The translations under genes and the position numbers were made by a program. Below, piece after piece: positions 45,887 through 56,500 of a DNA stretch of 64,000 bases (positions within the stretch are counted from its first letter, which is position 1; each line of letters starts with the position of its first letter). A model generated the notes under the pieces. The model saw nothing but the letters and a program-made list of their open reading frames with translations. It ran no database searches and had not been told where the DNA came from. Origin of the DNA: Beroe forskalii (Eukaryota; Ctenophora; Nuda; Beroida; Beroidae); NCBI GenBank assembly GCA_011033025.1, contig WFMF01000064.1, positions 496,001 through 560,000 on the forward strand. The letters run 5' to 3'.

Positions 45887-48800
45887 TGTTGTAACCGTGC
45901 CAGCACGGGATGTATCACCCACATCACTGGTTGTTGACATAAACCATAGCTTGCCCAGTCACACTCACCAGAGTGAAGCAGTTTTAAATAACACAAATGA
46001 ATCTAGGGCCTATGATTTATATGTTAATTACCCCCGCCTCCATACTAAAGTGAGCACTTCAATTCTGAGATTATCTTTCCTCAAAAGATGCAGATGCTTG
46101 AAAAGACCACCACAGATTTTCAGAATAAAGACTTCCAAGCTGACCCCCTTGAAGTCCCTTATTGATGCTGCTCAACTAGCTGAAACATGTTTATTGAACA
46201 ATGCTATAACCTCCAAACAGGAGGAAATTCATTATCTTAAGAAATGTTTGGCATCGTCAGACAACAAATACCTGTTAGAGCGTAATGAAAGAGAGATTAG
46301 CAATGTACAGAAAGCATTAGACAGAAAGTTTAACTGGCTCAAAAAACAAGATGTTGCCCTCTGGAAAGACTGGCCTGATAAATCTGCCAGTGCTCAAACA
46401 GGTTTTGTTAAGAATTCCTCTCATCAGCATTATTCAGCTAAAAGGAAACGAAATTCAATGAAAAAAGAAAGGCGAGCCCTGAAGAGGATCGGAAATGTGC
46501 AGCAAATGCTCTTGACAGTGGTTCTGTTGTAAATCTCACAAGTTTTGACATTCCTCCAGAGGCTATTAAATCCTGGCTAAAAGAATTGGATTCATCCCCA
46601 CATCAAGGCACAATCATCTTCAGGCAAAAATTGATGCAAATGCAGCACTGGCTAGGCTCTGCAAAAGAACGAAAGGATTACTGAAGACATACGACCCAGA
46701 AGTATCTACTTCCTTAGATCCCATTGATGAGCAATTACATGACATAGAACTACCTTCATGCCTTAGACGCCCATTTTTCACCACACCAGAGAGTAGTGAG
46801 GATGCTTTGGTTGATGGTCTTTGTGAAGATGTTTTGTCTGTTGTAGAGAATTTAAAGCCAGCTTCCATTAAATCCAATCTCAATAGGTATGAAAAGTTAG
46901 GACTCAAGTGGATACTAGCAGAGGCCAAGAAAGGTGAGCTACAATTTGTTAAAGCTGACAAAGGGGGTGCCCTATGTATCATGGAAAGGGCGGCTATGAA
47001 AAACCTAGAACTTGATATGTTGAGTGACACTACTCAGTTTACTTGTCTGGGTGAAGCTGACCCAATTCCAGATGTATTCAACACTATGCTTGACTTATGG
47101 AGATTAGGGGAAACTTTGGGCCATGTCAGTAGAGAGGAATCCTATAAGGTTGTTGGATTATGTGACAGTGGTAGACCAAGCACCCTCAGCCTCTACAAGC
47201 CTGGTGTACCATATTTTTATGGCTTGCTGAAGATTCATAAGTTGAAGCCAACTGAATTGGTCCATGGCAAAAAAATACCTCTCAGACTTGTCAATGACCT
47301 CAGTCAGTCATCTACAGTCAGATCAGATAAATTCCTGAACTGGAAGTTTTTGCAGCCTCTACAGGATGAGTTCTGTAAGGATCTAGTGCAGGACTCAACT
47401 GAAGCTCTGAGATGGCTGGAGGAAATTGCTGGATCTAATTCTGTTGGTCTAAGTGGGTTTTCATGGGATTTCTCATCCTTATATGATAGCTTATCCCCAG
47501 AATTAGTTTTGGAAGCCCTTACCTTCGCCATTGCAGAATTAAGACCTGATTGGTCTGATGAGTTCGTGGATTGGCTTATTAAGTTGGTTGAACTGAGTCT
47601 ATCATCTTGCTTTGGAAAATATGGCAACTCATGGTACCTGAACCGGTCAGGTATAGCCACTGGAGGTTCCTTGTCAGTATCTTTAGCTAATATAGCTGTT
47701 TACTATGCTCTGAGGTGTACGATTTTTGACTCAGAAAACAACCCCAAAGAGCTTTTAAGCATGAGAAGATTTGTTGATGACCTCACTGGACTTTGGACTG
47801 GTACATTAGAGGAGTTTGTCAGTTGGTCAAACAGTGTCAATTTGAATCTCCACAGACTTGGTTTATCAATCAAAGATAATAAGGCTGAACCATGGGATTT
47901 TAACAAACCTGGCAGTTATACTTCGTTTTTGGACATAAAATTCATGTTCAGCGATGTAGGTGATCTCAGCACTGACATAAATATCAAAGCCACTGATGCT
48001 AGAGTTTTCTTGAACTATTCCAGCTACCATCCCAGACAAACTTTCCCTTCAATTGTCTATTCCCAAGGCCTAAGATATAGGCGTATAATCAATGACCCTA
48101 TCAGACTCTTCAGACGTTTGGATGAGTTAAAAGGTTGTTTCATCAAGTCTGGCTACCCAAAGAAGATGGTTGAGAGAATATTTGATGATGTTGTTAAAAG
48201 GCCAAGAAACCTCAATTACCAAAAGAAAGACAAGAAGCCCCCGAATGAGATTATGTGGACACAGACCTATGGACCAGGAACATCCACTATCATTAAGGTT
48301 GTTAAGGAGGCCAACAAGATGTTGCAGAAGTGCCCAGTCTGGGCAAAGAATGATAAGGTCATTGGGGTAGTTAACAAAAGACCCAAGAATTTGGGTGACA
48401 TGATCTTTAAGAGGAAGCGTCTTGCTCTGTCTTCAGGTAAGAGCTTGGGAACTTATTCTTGTAGCCCCCTTATAAGTCAAAACAGATCAAAGAAGAGAGG
48501 TCGACCATGCACTTGTTGTCCTATGATGTCTCACTGTGACTCTTTGGTATCTTCATCAACTGGGAAATCGTTCAAACTACCAGAAGGAAATTGTAGGTCA
48601 AGAAACATTGTGTATTGTGCTGAATGCTCTCTTTGTAAAAAGCAATATACTGGCAAGTCCACTAATAAACTTCAGACTAGGATTGCAGGTCATAGGTCAC
48701 ATGTGGGCAATGTTGATGATGGCATCAGTGAATCAGATGAAAGAACCCTGGCTGAACATCTGCAAGAGATTCACCATCTACATTCGGTGGACACCTTTAA

Positions 48801-48987
48801 CAGCAACTACACCTTCTCAGTCCTGGAGGTAAGTCCTCAAAACCTGGACCTTGCTGAACAGAAATGGGTGAACAGATTGCTCACAATTCAGCCATTTGGA
48901 CTGAACAAGGAGAAACCAGGTGGTGTCCTCGAGTCATTCAGATCAATGGCTGACAGATCACTGGATCTTAGAATCCAGTGCCTATGA
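45867..48987 (+). pseudogene. PLE polyprotein: reverse transcriptase and GIY-YIG endonuclease
   Basis: Three consecutive frames form one protein: 45867-about 46485 (basic, coiled-coil N-terminus ending in a Lys/Arg-rich stretch), about 46487-46585, and about 46575-48987. The last runs open for more than 726 codons from 46807. RT landmarks (residues from 46807) are FSWDFSSLYDSL (about 217, motif A), GIATGGSLSVSLANIAV (about 280, motif B) and RRFVDDLTGLW (about 320, catalytic DD). A Cys cluster CTCCPMMSHC (about 568) precedes the GIY-YIG nuclease NIVYCAECSLCKKQYTGKS...TRIAGHR (about 599-630). The end AEQKWVNRLLTIQPFGLNKE is typical of the family. Both frame changes correspond to loss of one base and lie near A-rich runs. 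Nothing else is broken. Confidence 0.9.
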
Positions 48988-48989
48988 CC

Positions 48990-49477
48990 TTTTTTCTCTC
49001 TTGGTCTAGTCGATTTATTGTGTCTTGCTCAGTTATGTAGGTATTTTTGCTATTATTGTTAACTTTTTAAGGTAGGTATTTTTATTGTTTTAGTATTAAT
49101 TGCTTTGATAGTTTGGATTGCTTTGATAGTTTGGATTGCTTGAATTTTGTTTTAGGGTTTTTAATTCATTTTTAAGGAGCTTTTCACTTTCATATCATTA
49201 GGTTTCACACTTTCACATCATAAGGGTTTGTTATTCATAATTTCCAGGGAGGTTTTCACTGATATCATGAATTTTGTTCATATTATATCATTTCACATCA
49301 TGAAAATCATTTTCACATCATAATCTCAGAATGTTGTGTAACACTATGTGGAGTTCCTGAAGAAGAGATATTTTTAATATCTTGAAACTGACAGTAGAAT
49401 AGTGGTTCATAGTGTGTGGGTTTGATTTCATTATTGAGATTTCTGTGTTTCACTGCAATGATCAATCATATCGAACA
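48990..49477 (+). repeat. PLE right direct repeat
   Basis: It begins three bases after the stop codon of the PLE coding region and runs to CATATCGAACA, in register with the left repeat. Confidence 0.93.
49341..49415 (+). ncRNA. Type I hammerhead ribozyme motif, right repeat
   Basis: It is identical in sequence and predicted fold to 45750-45824. Predicted cleavage lies between 49396 and 49397. Two intact copies 3591 bp apart would release a unit-length RNA from a read-through transcript. Confidence 0.85.
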
Positions 49478-49490
49478 AATTCTGTTATTT
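49478..49490. repeat. Target-site duplication, right copy
   Basis: AATTCTGTTATTT, the partner of 45384-45396. Confidence 0.85.
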
Positions 49491-50583
49491 GATTTTTAAA
49501 TGTTCTTGAAAATTGAATAAATGGACACCTGGGTTAAAAGGTGTGTTTTTAGTGGAAGCTAATGTTTTGATATAATGAAAGGAAGCATGATGGTTTAATA
49601 CCATAATTTATTCTATTCTATTCTATATAAGTCAGAAAAGAGAATATTGTACTAGAAAACATGTCCAATGACACTTGCCTAAGTAACATGGACACTTACC
49701 ATTGAAAGCACAAGATACCATGTATTGGACTAGAACTCTGCTTCACTTTTACCAGTACCCAGCGTCAGCTGACTTTATCTTGCTAGTCCCTTGTAGTGTA
49801 CCAAAACATACGTAGCTTCAGCCGACGAAATCTCTAGCCCCTACCTTACTACTTATACTTCACCCGATGTTCCTATCTGTCAGTTCTTCACAACTTACAA
49901 CTTCCACACTGCTTCACCTGACGTTCCTGTCAGTACCTCACAGCTTGCAACTCTCACACTGCTTCACCCAACATGGCTTATCTCCTAAGTCAGTTCCTCA
50001 CTGGTGTCACCTGGTACCTCACAGGATGCTCATATCGGTCTCCTCAGGTATGCATGCTATCACAGGGCTGTCAATCTGTCTTCATAAGGAATATAGGACT
50101 TTGCTAAAGGAAGGGTTATGCTATAGTGAATACAGCTTATTCAGAATATATCAAACCCATTACCACATAATATAGTATCTTCAAAATATCCGAAATGTGC
50201 TAACGAAAACCTCTTTTAATCAAGTTGAAACAATCCAAAACAACCAAATCAATCATAGCTAGGGAATCAAGCTAAAACAAGAGAATCAAGCTGAAACAAA
50301 AGAATCAACACACACCATAACCCAGGTTGAGTCACTAGTTTAGGTTGTTCTGCTTGTTTCAGGTTGATTCACATTTTTCACCTTGAGCTTCAGGTTGTTT
50401 TGGCTTGATATTGGGAGGTTTTTGGGTGGTTTTGTGTTGTTATGCATGTTTTGGCTTGATTTGTTAGTTCCTGCTTTTAGTTTTTCCAAAACTTTGATTG
50501 ATTCATTGATCTAATACAATTACAATAGGTGGTTATTCAAAAAAGACCATTCAAATTTCTTATCATTTCTTGCATTTGAGGTC
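49491..50583. other. Spacer upstream of KIF17
   Basis: It contains a loosely repeated stretch (CAGTTCCTCAC, CTTCACC and similar at 49855-50020), and GAATCAAGCTGAAAC-type repeats near 50250-50310. The KIF17 promoter and 5' UTR should lie at its right end. No gene is recognised. Confidence 0.45.
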
Positions 50584-53500
50584 ATGGCAGAGTCAGTGAA
50601 AGTTATTGTCCGCTGTCGCCCTATGAATGAGCGTGAGAAAAACCTCAATTGTAAAGCATGTGTAAGTTGTGATGAACGAATAAACAGAGTATCAATATTC
50701 AAACCAGATGAAAAGAGCTCACCACCAAAAAACTTCACTTTTGATGGAGCATACTTTACAAATAGTACAACCAAACAGATATATGAAGATGTGGGATTTG
50801 CTTTGGTTGATGGTGTGTTAGAAGGATACAATGGTACCAGGTAAGTGATTGGAAATATAATCTTACATGAAAATATGATATACGGCATTCCTGATAATAA
50901 GGTATCTCAATGACTCAACCCAGGCAACTCATTTTCACTCAGTAGCTAAGGTAGGTGACTATTTTAAATAATCATTATTTTTGGACGTTCAACTACAATA
51001 CATACCTACCATCAATACATAAATCAGATTCTGGTAACCAAGAGAGAAAGAGCACATAGTCTGGGGTTTCAATAAGTGATTAAAAGCCAACTCTTCACAA
51101 TGATAAACATTAAAACTAGCCACTTGTGCCTATATTGTATTTGAAACACTCACACACCAACGGACTTTTGTTTGTGTGTTAAAAATACACTACTAAGACT
51201 GTAAGATCCAACTAGTTGGTACATAAGTCAGTATTCTAAAGTTTTTAGATTATCTTGACAAGATAATTATGCTTGGAAATTGAAGAATACCTTGAAAGAA
51301 TCACCTCTCTTCCTCAGTTGTATTGATTGCAGTGAAGGTAACACCTGTATCTACCTTCTTAATATCTTTATATTTTCAGTATTTGCCTATGGACAAACTG
51401 GATGTGGCAAATCTTTCTCCATGCAGGGAGTTGTGGATCCCCCTGAACAGAGAGGAATCATTCCTCGCTCATTTGAACACATCTTTGAGTCCATAGATGT
51501 AGATGAGGGCAATACCAACTTCTTAGTACAGGCGTCCTATTTGGAAATCTATAATGAGGAAATCAGGGACCTTCTCGGTAAGTAATTCCTCAGAACAGAG
51601 AATTTGAACTACATTCTCCAGCTATAATCTGTCAGATGTTTATATCAACACATATGAATCAAAATCTCAAAATATAATTCAAGTTTTCAAGCATATCTAT
51701 ATCCCACATTCTCGCATTAACCTATGTTTAAACTCATGATCATTGTTGTGTCTACTAACTTTCACAATAATTAGGATGATCAGAATGAATCTATTTCCCT
51801 CAGGTAAGGGACACCAAACAGAGGCTGGAACTCAGGGAGTCACCTGACTGTGGGGTTTACACACAGGGACTATCTCAGCATATTGTTACATCCCTGGGGG
51901 ACTGCATCATGCTGATGGAAAAGGGATGGAACAGCAGATCTACTGGCGCTACTCTGATGAATGCTGAATCATCTAGGTATATGACTATAATAGCTTCACT
52001 AGGCCGGTTTGGTGTCATACTGGTAGTTCCGACAGTCAATTTTTTACTGCGGACCCGTCTCGCCCCCTTCCTGTTAACCCAATGCAATTATATTAGTTAT
52101 AAGCACAACTATAAGCACAACAATGGAAGATATTCTATGTCTAGATGTTGGTTTTTCCCCACCTATTTCAATAGCAAAATTTTATATTTGCAATAATATT
52201 GGCATGTGAAAATATTAACAAACAACTACTGAATAAAATTGCAGATCACACTCAATATTTGCTATAAGAATTGAAATGTGTACCAAAGATGAGGAAAATG
52301 AAAAGATAAAAGTTGGAAAACTCAATCTTGTCGATTTAGCTGGATCTGAGAGACAGGGGAAGACAGGTCAGCTTTTTTCAATCGAAATAACTTACAAGTT
52401 CTACTAATTAATCGTATAGAATAAATAATTGCCAAGAATAAATACATCCGAAGTATATAAACATGTATTTGAAGCATCTTATTTAAAACCAAAATTCAAT
52501 CCCATGGTTAGAAGAAAAATTGATTTCCCCATCTTATGCAGTAGGTATAATGTGCTATTAACAGGTGCCACTGGCGAGCGTTTGAGAGAAGCAACCAAGA
52601 TCAACCTGTCCCTGTCAGCTCTGGGAAACGTTATCTCGGCCTTGGTGGACGGTAAATCCAAGCACATACCATATAGGGACAGCAAACTGACTCGTTTACT
52701 TCAGGTGAATACCATATAAGGACAGCAACTGACACCTTCATTTTTGAAGGTCGATGGTCATGAATTATTGTGCAATTGGTACAAGTTTCAGTCATCTCTA
52801 GGACTCGGATCGGGGAATAGTGTACTATTGACTTTGAATTTTTCTTATCCCGTTGCAATTTTGTCATCTTCCACAGTTCCACAGGTTCCTGTTAAGCTGT
52901 TAGTGGTGTAGGCGTGTAGCGTTATTCACCCATACGCTGATACCTTGAACATGAAACACACGAATGTACTGAGATACCTTGTTACACACTGATGATCAGT
53001 GTGTAACAAGGTGTCTCAGTACATCCGTGACTGATATATCATAGGCATACATTCTAAACACAGTGAATGTAGGTAATTACACACTAAAACACCTTGCTAC
53101 ACACTGATATCTCGTGTATGAAGGACAAACAGTAAATACACTTCTTCACTAAGACGTCTTGTAATAACCCATACACTGATATCTTTTACATGAAACACTC
53201 ACAGTGAATGTAATAAGACACACAAATGTACTAAAACACCTTGTTACACGTAGGACTCACTGGGAGGTAACACTAAGACGATGATGGTAGCCTGCATCAG
53301 TCCTGCTGACAACAACTACGACGAGACACTTAGCACTCTACGGTACGCTAACAGAGCCAAGAACATCAAGAACAAGCCTAAGATTAACGAGGATCCCAAG
53401 GACGCGTTACTGAGGGAGTACGCGGAGGAAATAGCTCGGTTGAAGGCGATGTTGGAGGGGAAGATACCTGTTCAGAATGTTAATAACACGGAGGAGGGGA

Positions 53501-56500
53501 TGGGTGGTGTGGACCACAGGGATGAGAGTAGGGAGGAGGATTTGAGGCGGGAGTATGAGGATCAGATAGCGCAGCTTAATGTGAGTTTGATCTGCTAGTT
53601 CAGAGCTAGTAGGGGGGAACTCTATAAACCCCCAAGTGGATATCAAAAAAGGCAAATGAGGGCTAAACTTTTGGGGGTTCCCCAACCCCTAGTAAACGAA
53701 TCCACTAACGAATGTATGAAGTAATGACTTGAAATGAAATATTCCGATTGAGATAGTGTCTACCAGCATTACTAACTTGTGTGGATACTCTTGCAGGGTA
53801 CAGTAACTGTCGTGTCTTTTTAATCAAAAGTACGAAGAGGAGAAAATGACGAAGGAAAAGCTGAACGAAGAGTTGGACCGATTGAAGTGCAGCTATGAGA
53901 TAAAACGCAAAGAGAGCTCAGACATGTTAGTAATCTCATCGTAAACGGTCCAAGAATAGTATTCAGTCTTACTGATTTCTTGAATAGTGAACACTGGTCG
54001 AATTTCATAGCTTTACTAACTTATAACTAATACCTAGATCTCTTTGAAGTTTTTAAGCCGATGAATTATCTAAGTTGTTAACACGCACCCCCATTAATTA
54101 CAGGGCCATATCCCCCTTCAAACACGACCATCTCTTGGAGCATGCAGCGACCTCCCCCATGTTGGGCACTGGGAGACAGGACGATTTGCTGGAACATGCA
54201 GCAACTTCGCCAATGTTAAGTGGGAGGCAGGATGAGTTACTGGAAAACGCTGGAACTTCGCCCATGCCTGCGGGTAAGTGGCCTTGTCAGGCGATTCCTG
54301 GATTTATACTTCCAAGAATACTGATATATTTGGAGAGAAAAATTAATCATCATTATCCCCTCCTCGTTTCTATGTTTCCCATTATTAGTCATCAGCTGAA
54401 TAGCTCAATTAGTTTCCCAGGAAATATCCTATTCCCTCCCTTCAGAATCACGATCTCTTCTTTAAATGTCTTCAACCCTCCCCTCAGAATCACGATCCCT
54501 CCCTTGCAGGAGATGATGATTACCCGAATCTGGTGACTCCGCTAGACGTCCAGAGCATCTCATCTGTCAACACTCCTCTCCCTGTGGCAGTGTCGTGTGA
54601 CGAGGGGGAGGAGGAAGAGTATGGGGACGAGGAGGAGGGAAGTGTACAACTTACCATTAAACAGGTGGGGCCTTGGTGACAGTTTCCTCAACAGTTTATA
54701 CAACTTCTCTTTTCTCTCTCAGTCCTGCTCCTTCCTCAACAGTTTATACAACTTCTCTTCTCTCTCTCAGTCCTGCTCCTTCCTCAGTACTGACACATTC
54801 CCAAATCTCTAACCGAGTCACTATTCCACAGGCTGAGACCCTATCCTCGAAGCAACTCTCGAACCTGGTCCTGACTCCCGGCCAGATCAGGATGTTAGGG
54901 TACGACGGACCCGTCACACCAGCTCACGTGGCTTGTTTACCCCTGACTCGGGCCCAGGTTATGCAGCTCGAACTGACCCCCGACCAGAAGAGTTTGTTGA
55001 GCTCTCACCAGACCAGTGCTGTAAGTTGGGGCAGGGTAGATAGTTTTAGGGCCATCTTTTAGGGGTAGAGTTGGAGTTTCTACACGGTATTTCACTGTTC
55101 TGATTCCTGTGATTCCCTATCCAAGGTAAGCAAGATAGACGCGCAGTGTGAAGACCTTGCGTACAACCAGTTACTGTCCTATGTTAACCTTCTGAGGAAC
55201 ACTGAACCACTCCAACTAACCTTCGAACAAGCACAGAACCTTACTGCTGAACAGTTGTCTACCCTGGTGCTCAACAAGGATCAGAGTAGACAGACTAAGG
55301 GGGCTGTCAATGCTCAGGTAATGTTTCAGAAACGACATTTTACTGGTAAAATTTCTCAGGATTATGACAGTATGAATATATCATGCAACTTGCTATGATA
55401 ACGAGAGAACGAGGTTGCAGTGATTCCTGCCGAAAATATGAGGCGTTTGGAGTTTGTTGATAACACTCATGATACAGCAAAATCGTGAGTATTCATTGGT
55501 TTATTTCAGGTTCACTCTGTTTGGGCAGTATCCGTTGAATTCAAGGATATTATTATAGCCCTTCTGATGCTCCAATGATTCACATGTCCAGTGTTACAAG
55601 GTGTAGCATCACAATTTGAGTGTCCGACATGTTTGACGTGACTGTATTGTAATCCTTGTCTTTACTCACAATGAACACTCTGATGCACACCTTACATCAT
55701 ATCACGTAATATGCTTGCTAAAGTCATCATATCATCATTTTACAGCTTTTATTACTGCTACTCAACGATGTACAAAGCGTACATTACATCCAAAGCTATA
55801 CCTAATACTATGTTTTGTATAGGTTCACAGAATGACCTTAATAATTTACAAGAAATCCAAATGCGATTTGAAATTTAACGATAAATCGACAATCACTACT
55901 TAAAATTTAAATCAGGTGAATGTAATCACCTCACTACTTGGATCTTAGAAATAACGTTATGGAACGCGCGAACGACGAATTGAAATAAGGTGTGATAGCA
56001 AAGCACTGCTCACATCCACTAGGTCCGATTCAGCGCCGCGCGCGGTATTATTCTTCGCGCCAGATCGATCGACGAATTGATATTTGATCATGATCACTAT
56101 ATCACGTACTCGGAACCCAAGACCTGTTTCCAACGTCCATTGCTTCATGGGCATAGAATTCTTACTAAGATTTCACTTCATAAAATTTCCCTTGCAGATA
56201 ACCAAGTTAACCTTCAGAAGCCAGAAGGGCGTCCGAAGACAGAATGTATGTGTACAGATCACACATTTTCAACTTTCAGTGAGATCAAGTTTGCGCTACG
56301 CAAGATGCATCAATTACGAAATACGGTGTGTCGTATTGTCCCACCGATCAAATATCGAGAAGCCTATGTCCAGAACGCTCCCGTGGCAGTGATTGAAGGC
56401 AGTTGATTTGATCGCCAGCCCATTACAGTTCATTATTTTTGCCCCCCCCCCTATGATGAATCAATTGTATCATAAAACTTGAAAAATCTTATGTTCACCT

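Larger units (their letters stand above)
45397..49477 (+). mobile_element. Penelope-like retroelement (PLE) with direct terminal repeats
   Basis: About 4.1 kb. Direct repeats of about 490 bp at 45397-45886 and 48990-49477 enclose one long coding region (RT plus GIY-YIG endonuclease). The repeats differ at only a few positions (for example GTCTAGC/GTCTTGC, GATAATC/GAAAATC and one base in a T-run), so insertion is recent. A 13-bp target-site duplication brackets the element. Each repeat includes a hammerhead-ribozyme motif, which is known for this class. The coding frame is interrupted twice by single-base shifts upstream of the RT domain, so this copy may be dead, or the shifts may be sequence errors. 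Confidence 0.95.

Noticed and set aside
47304..47906. Minus-strand open frames within the PLE
   Set aside because: They are antisense to the reverse-transcriptase domain.
56199..56430. Possible duplicate of the last BBS2 exon (shared GGCAGTTGAT and GRPKT)
   Set aside because: Only these short words match; the rest does not align.
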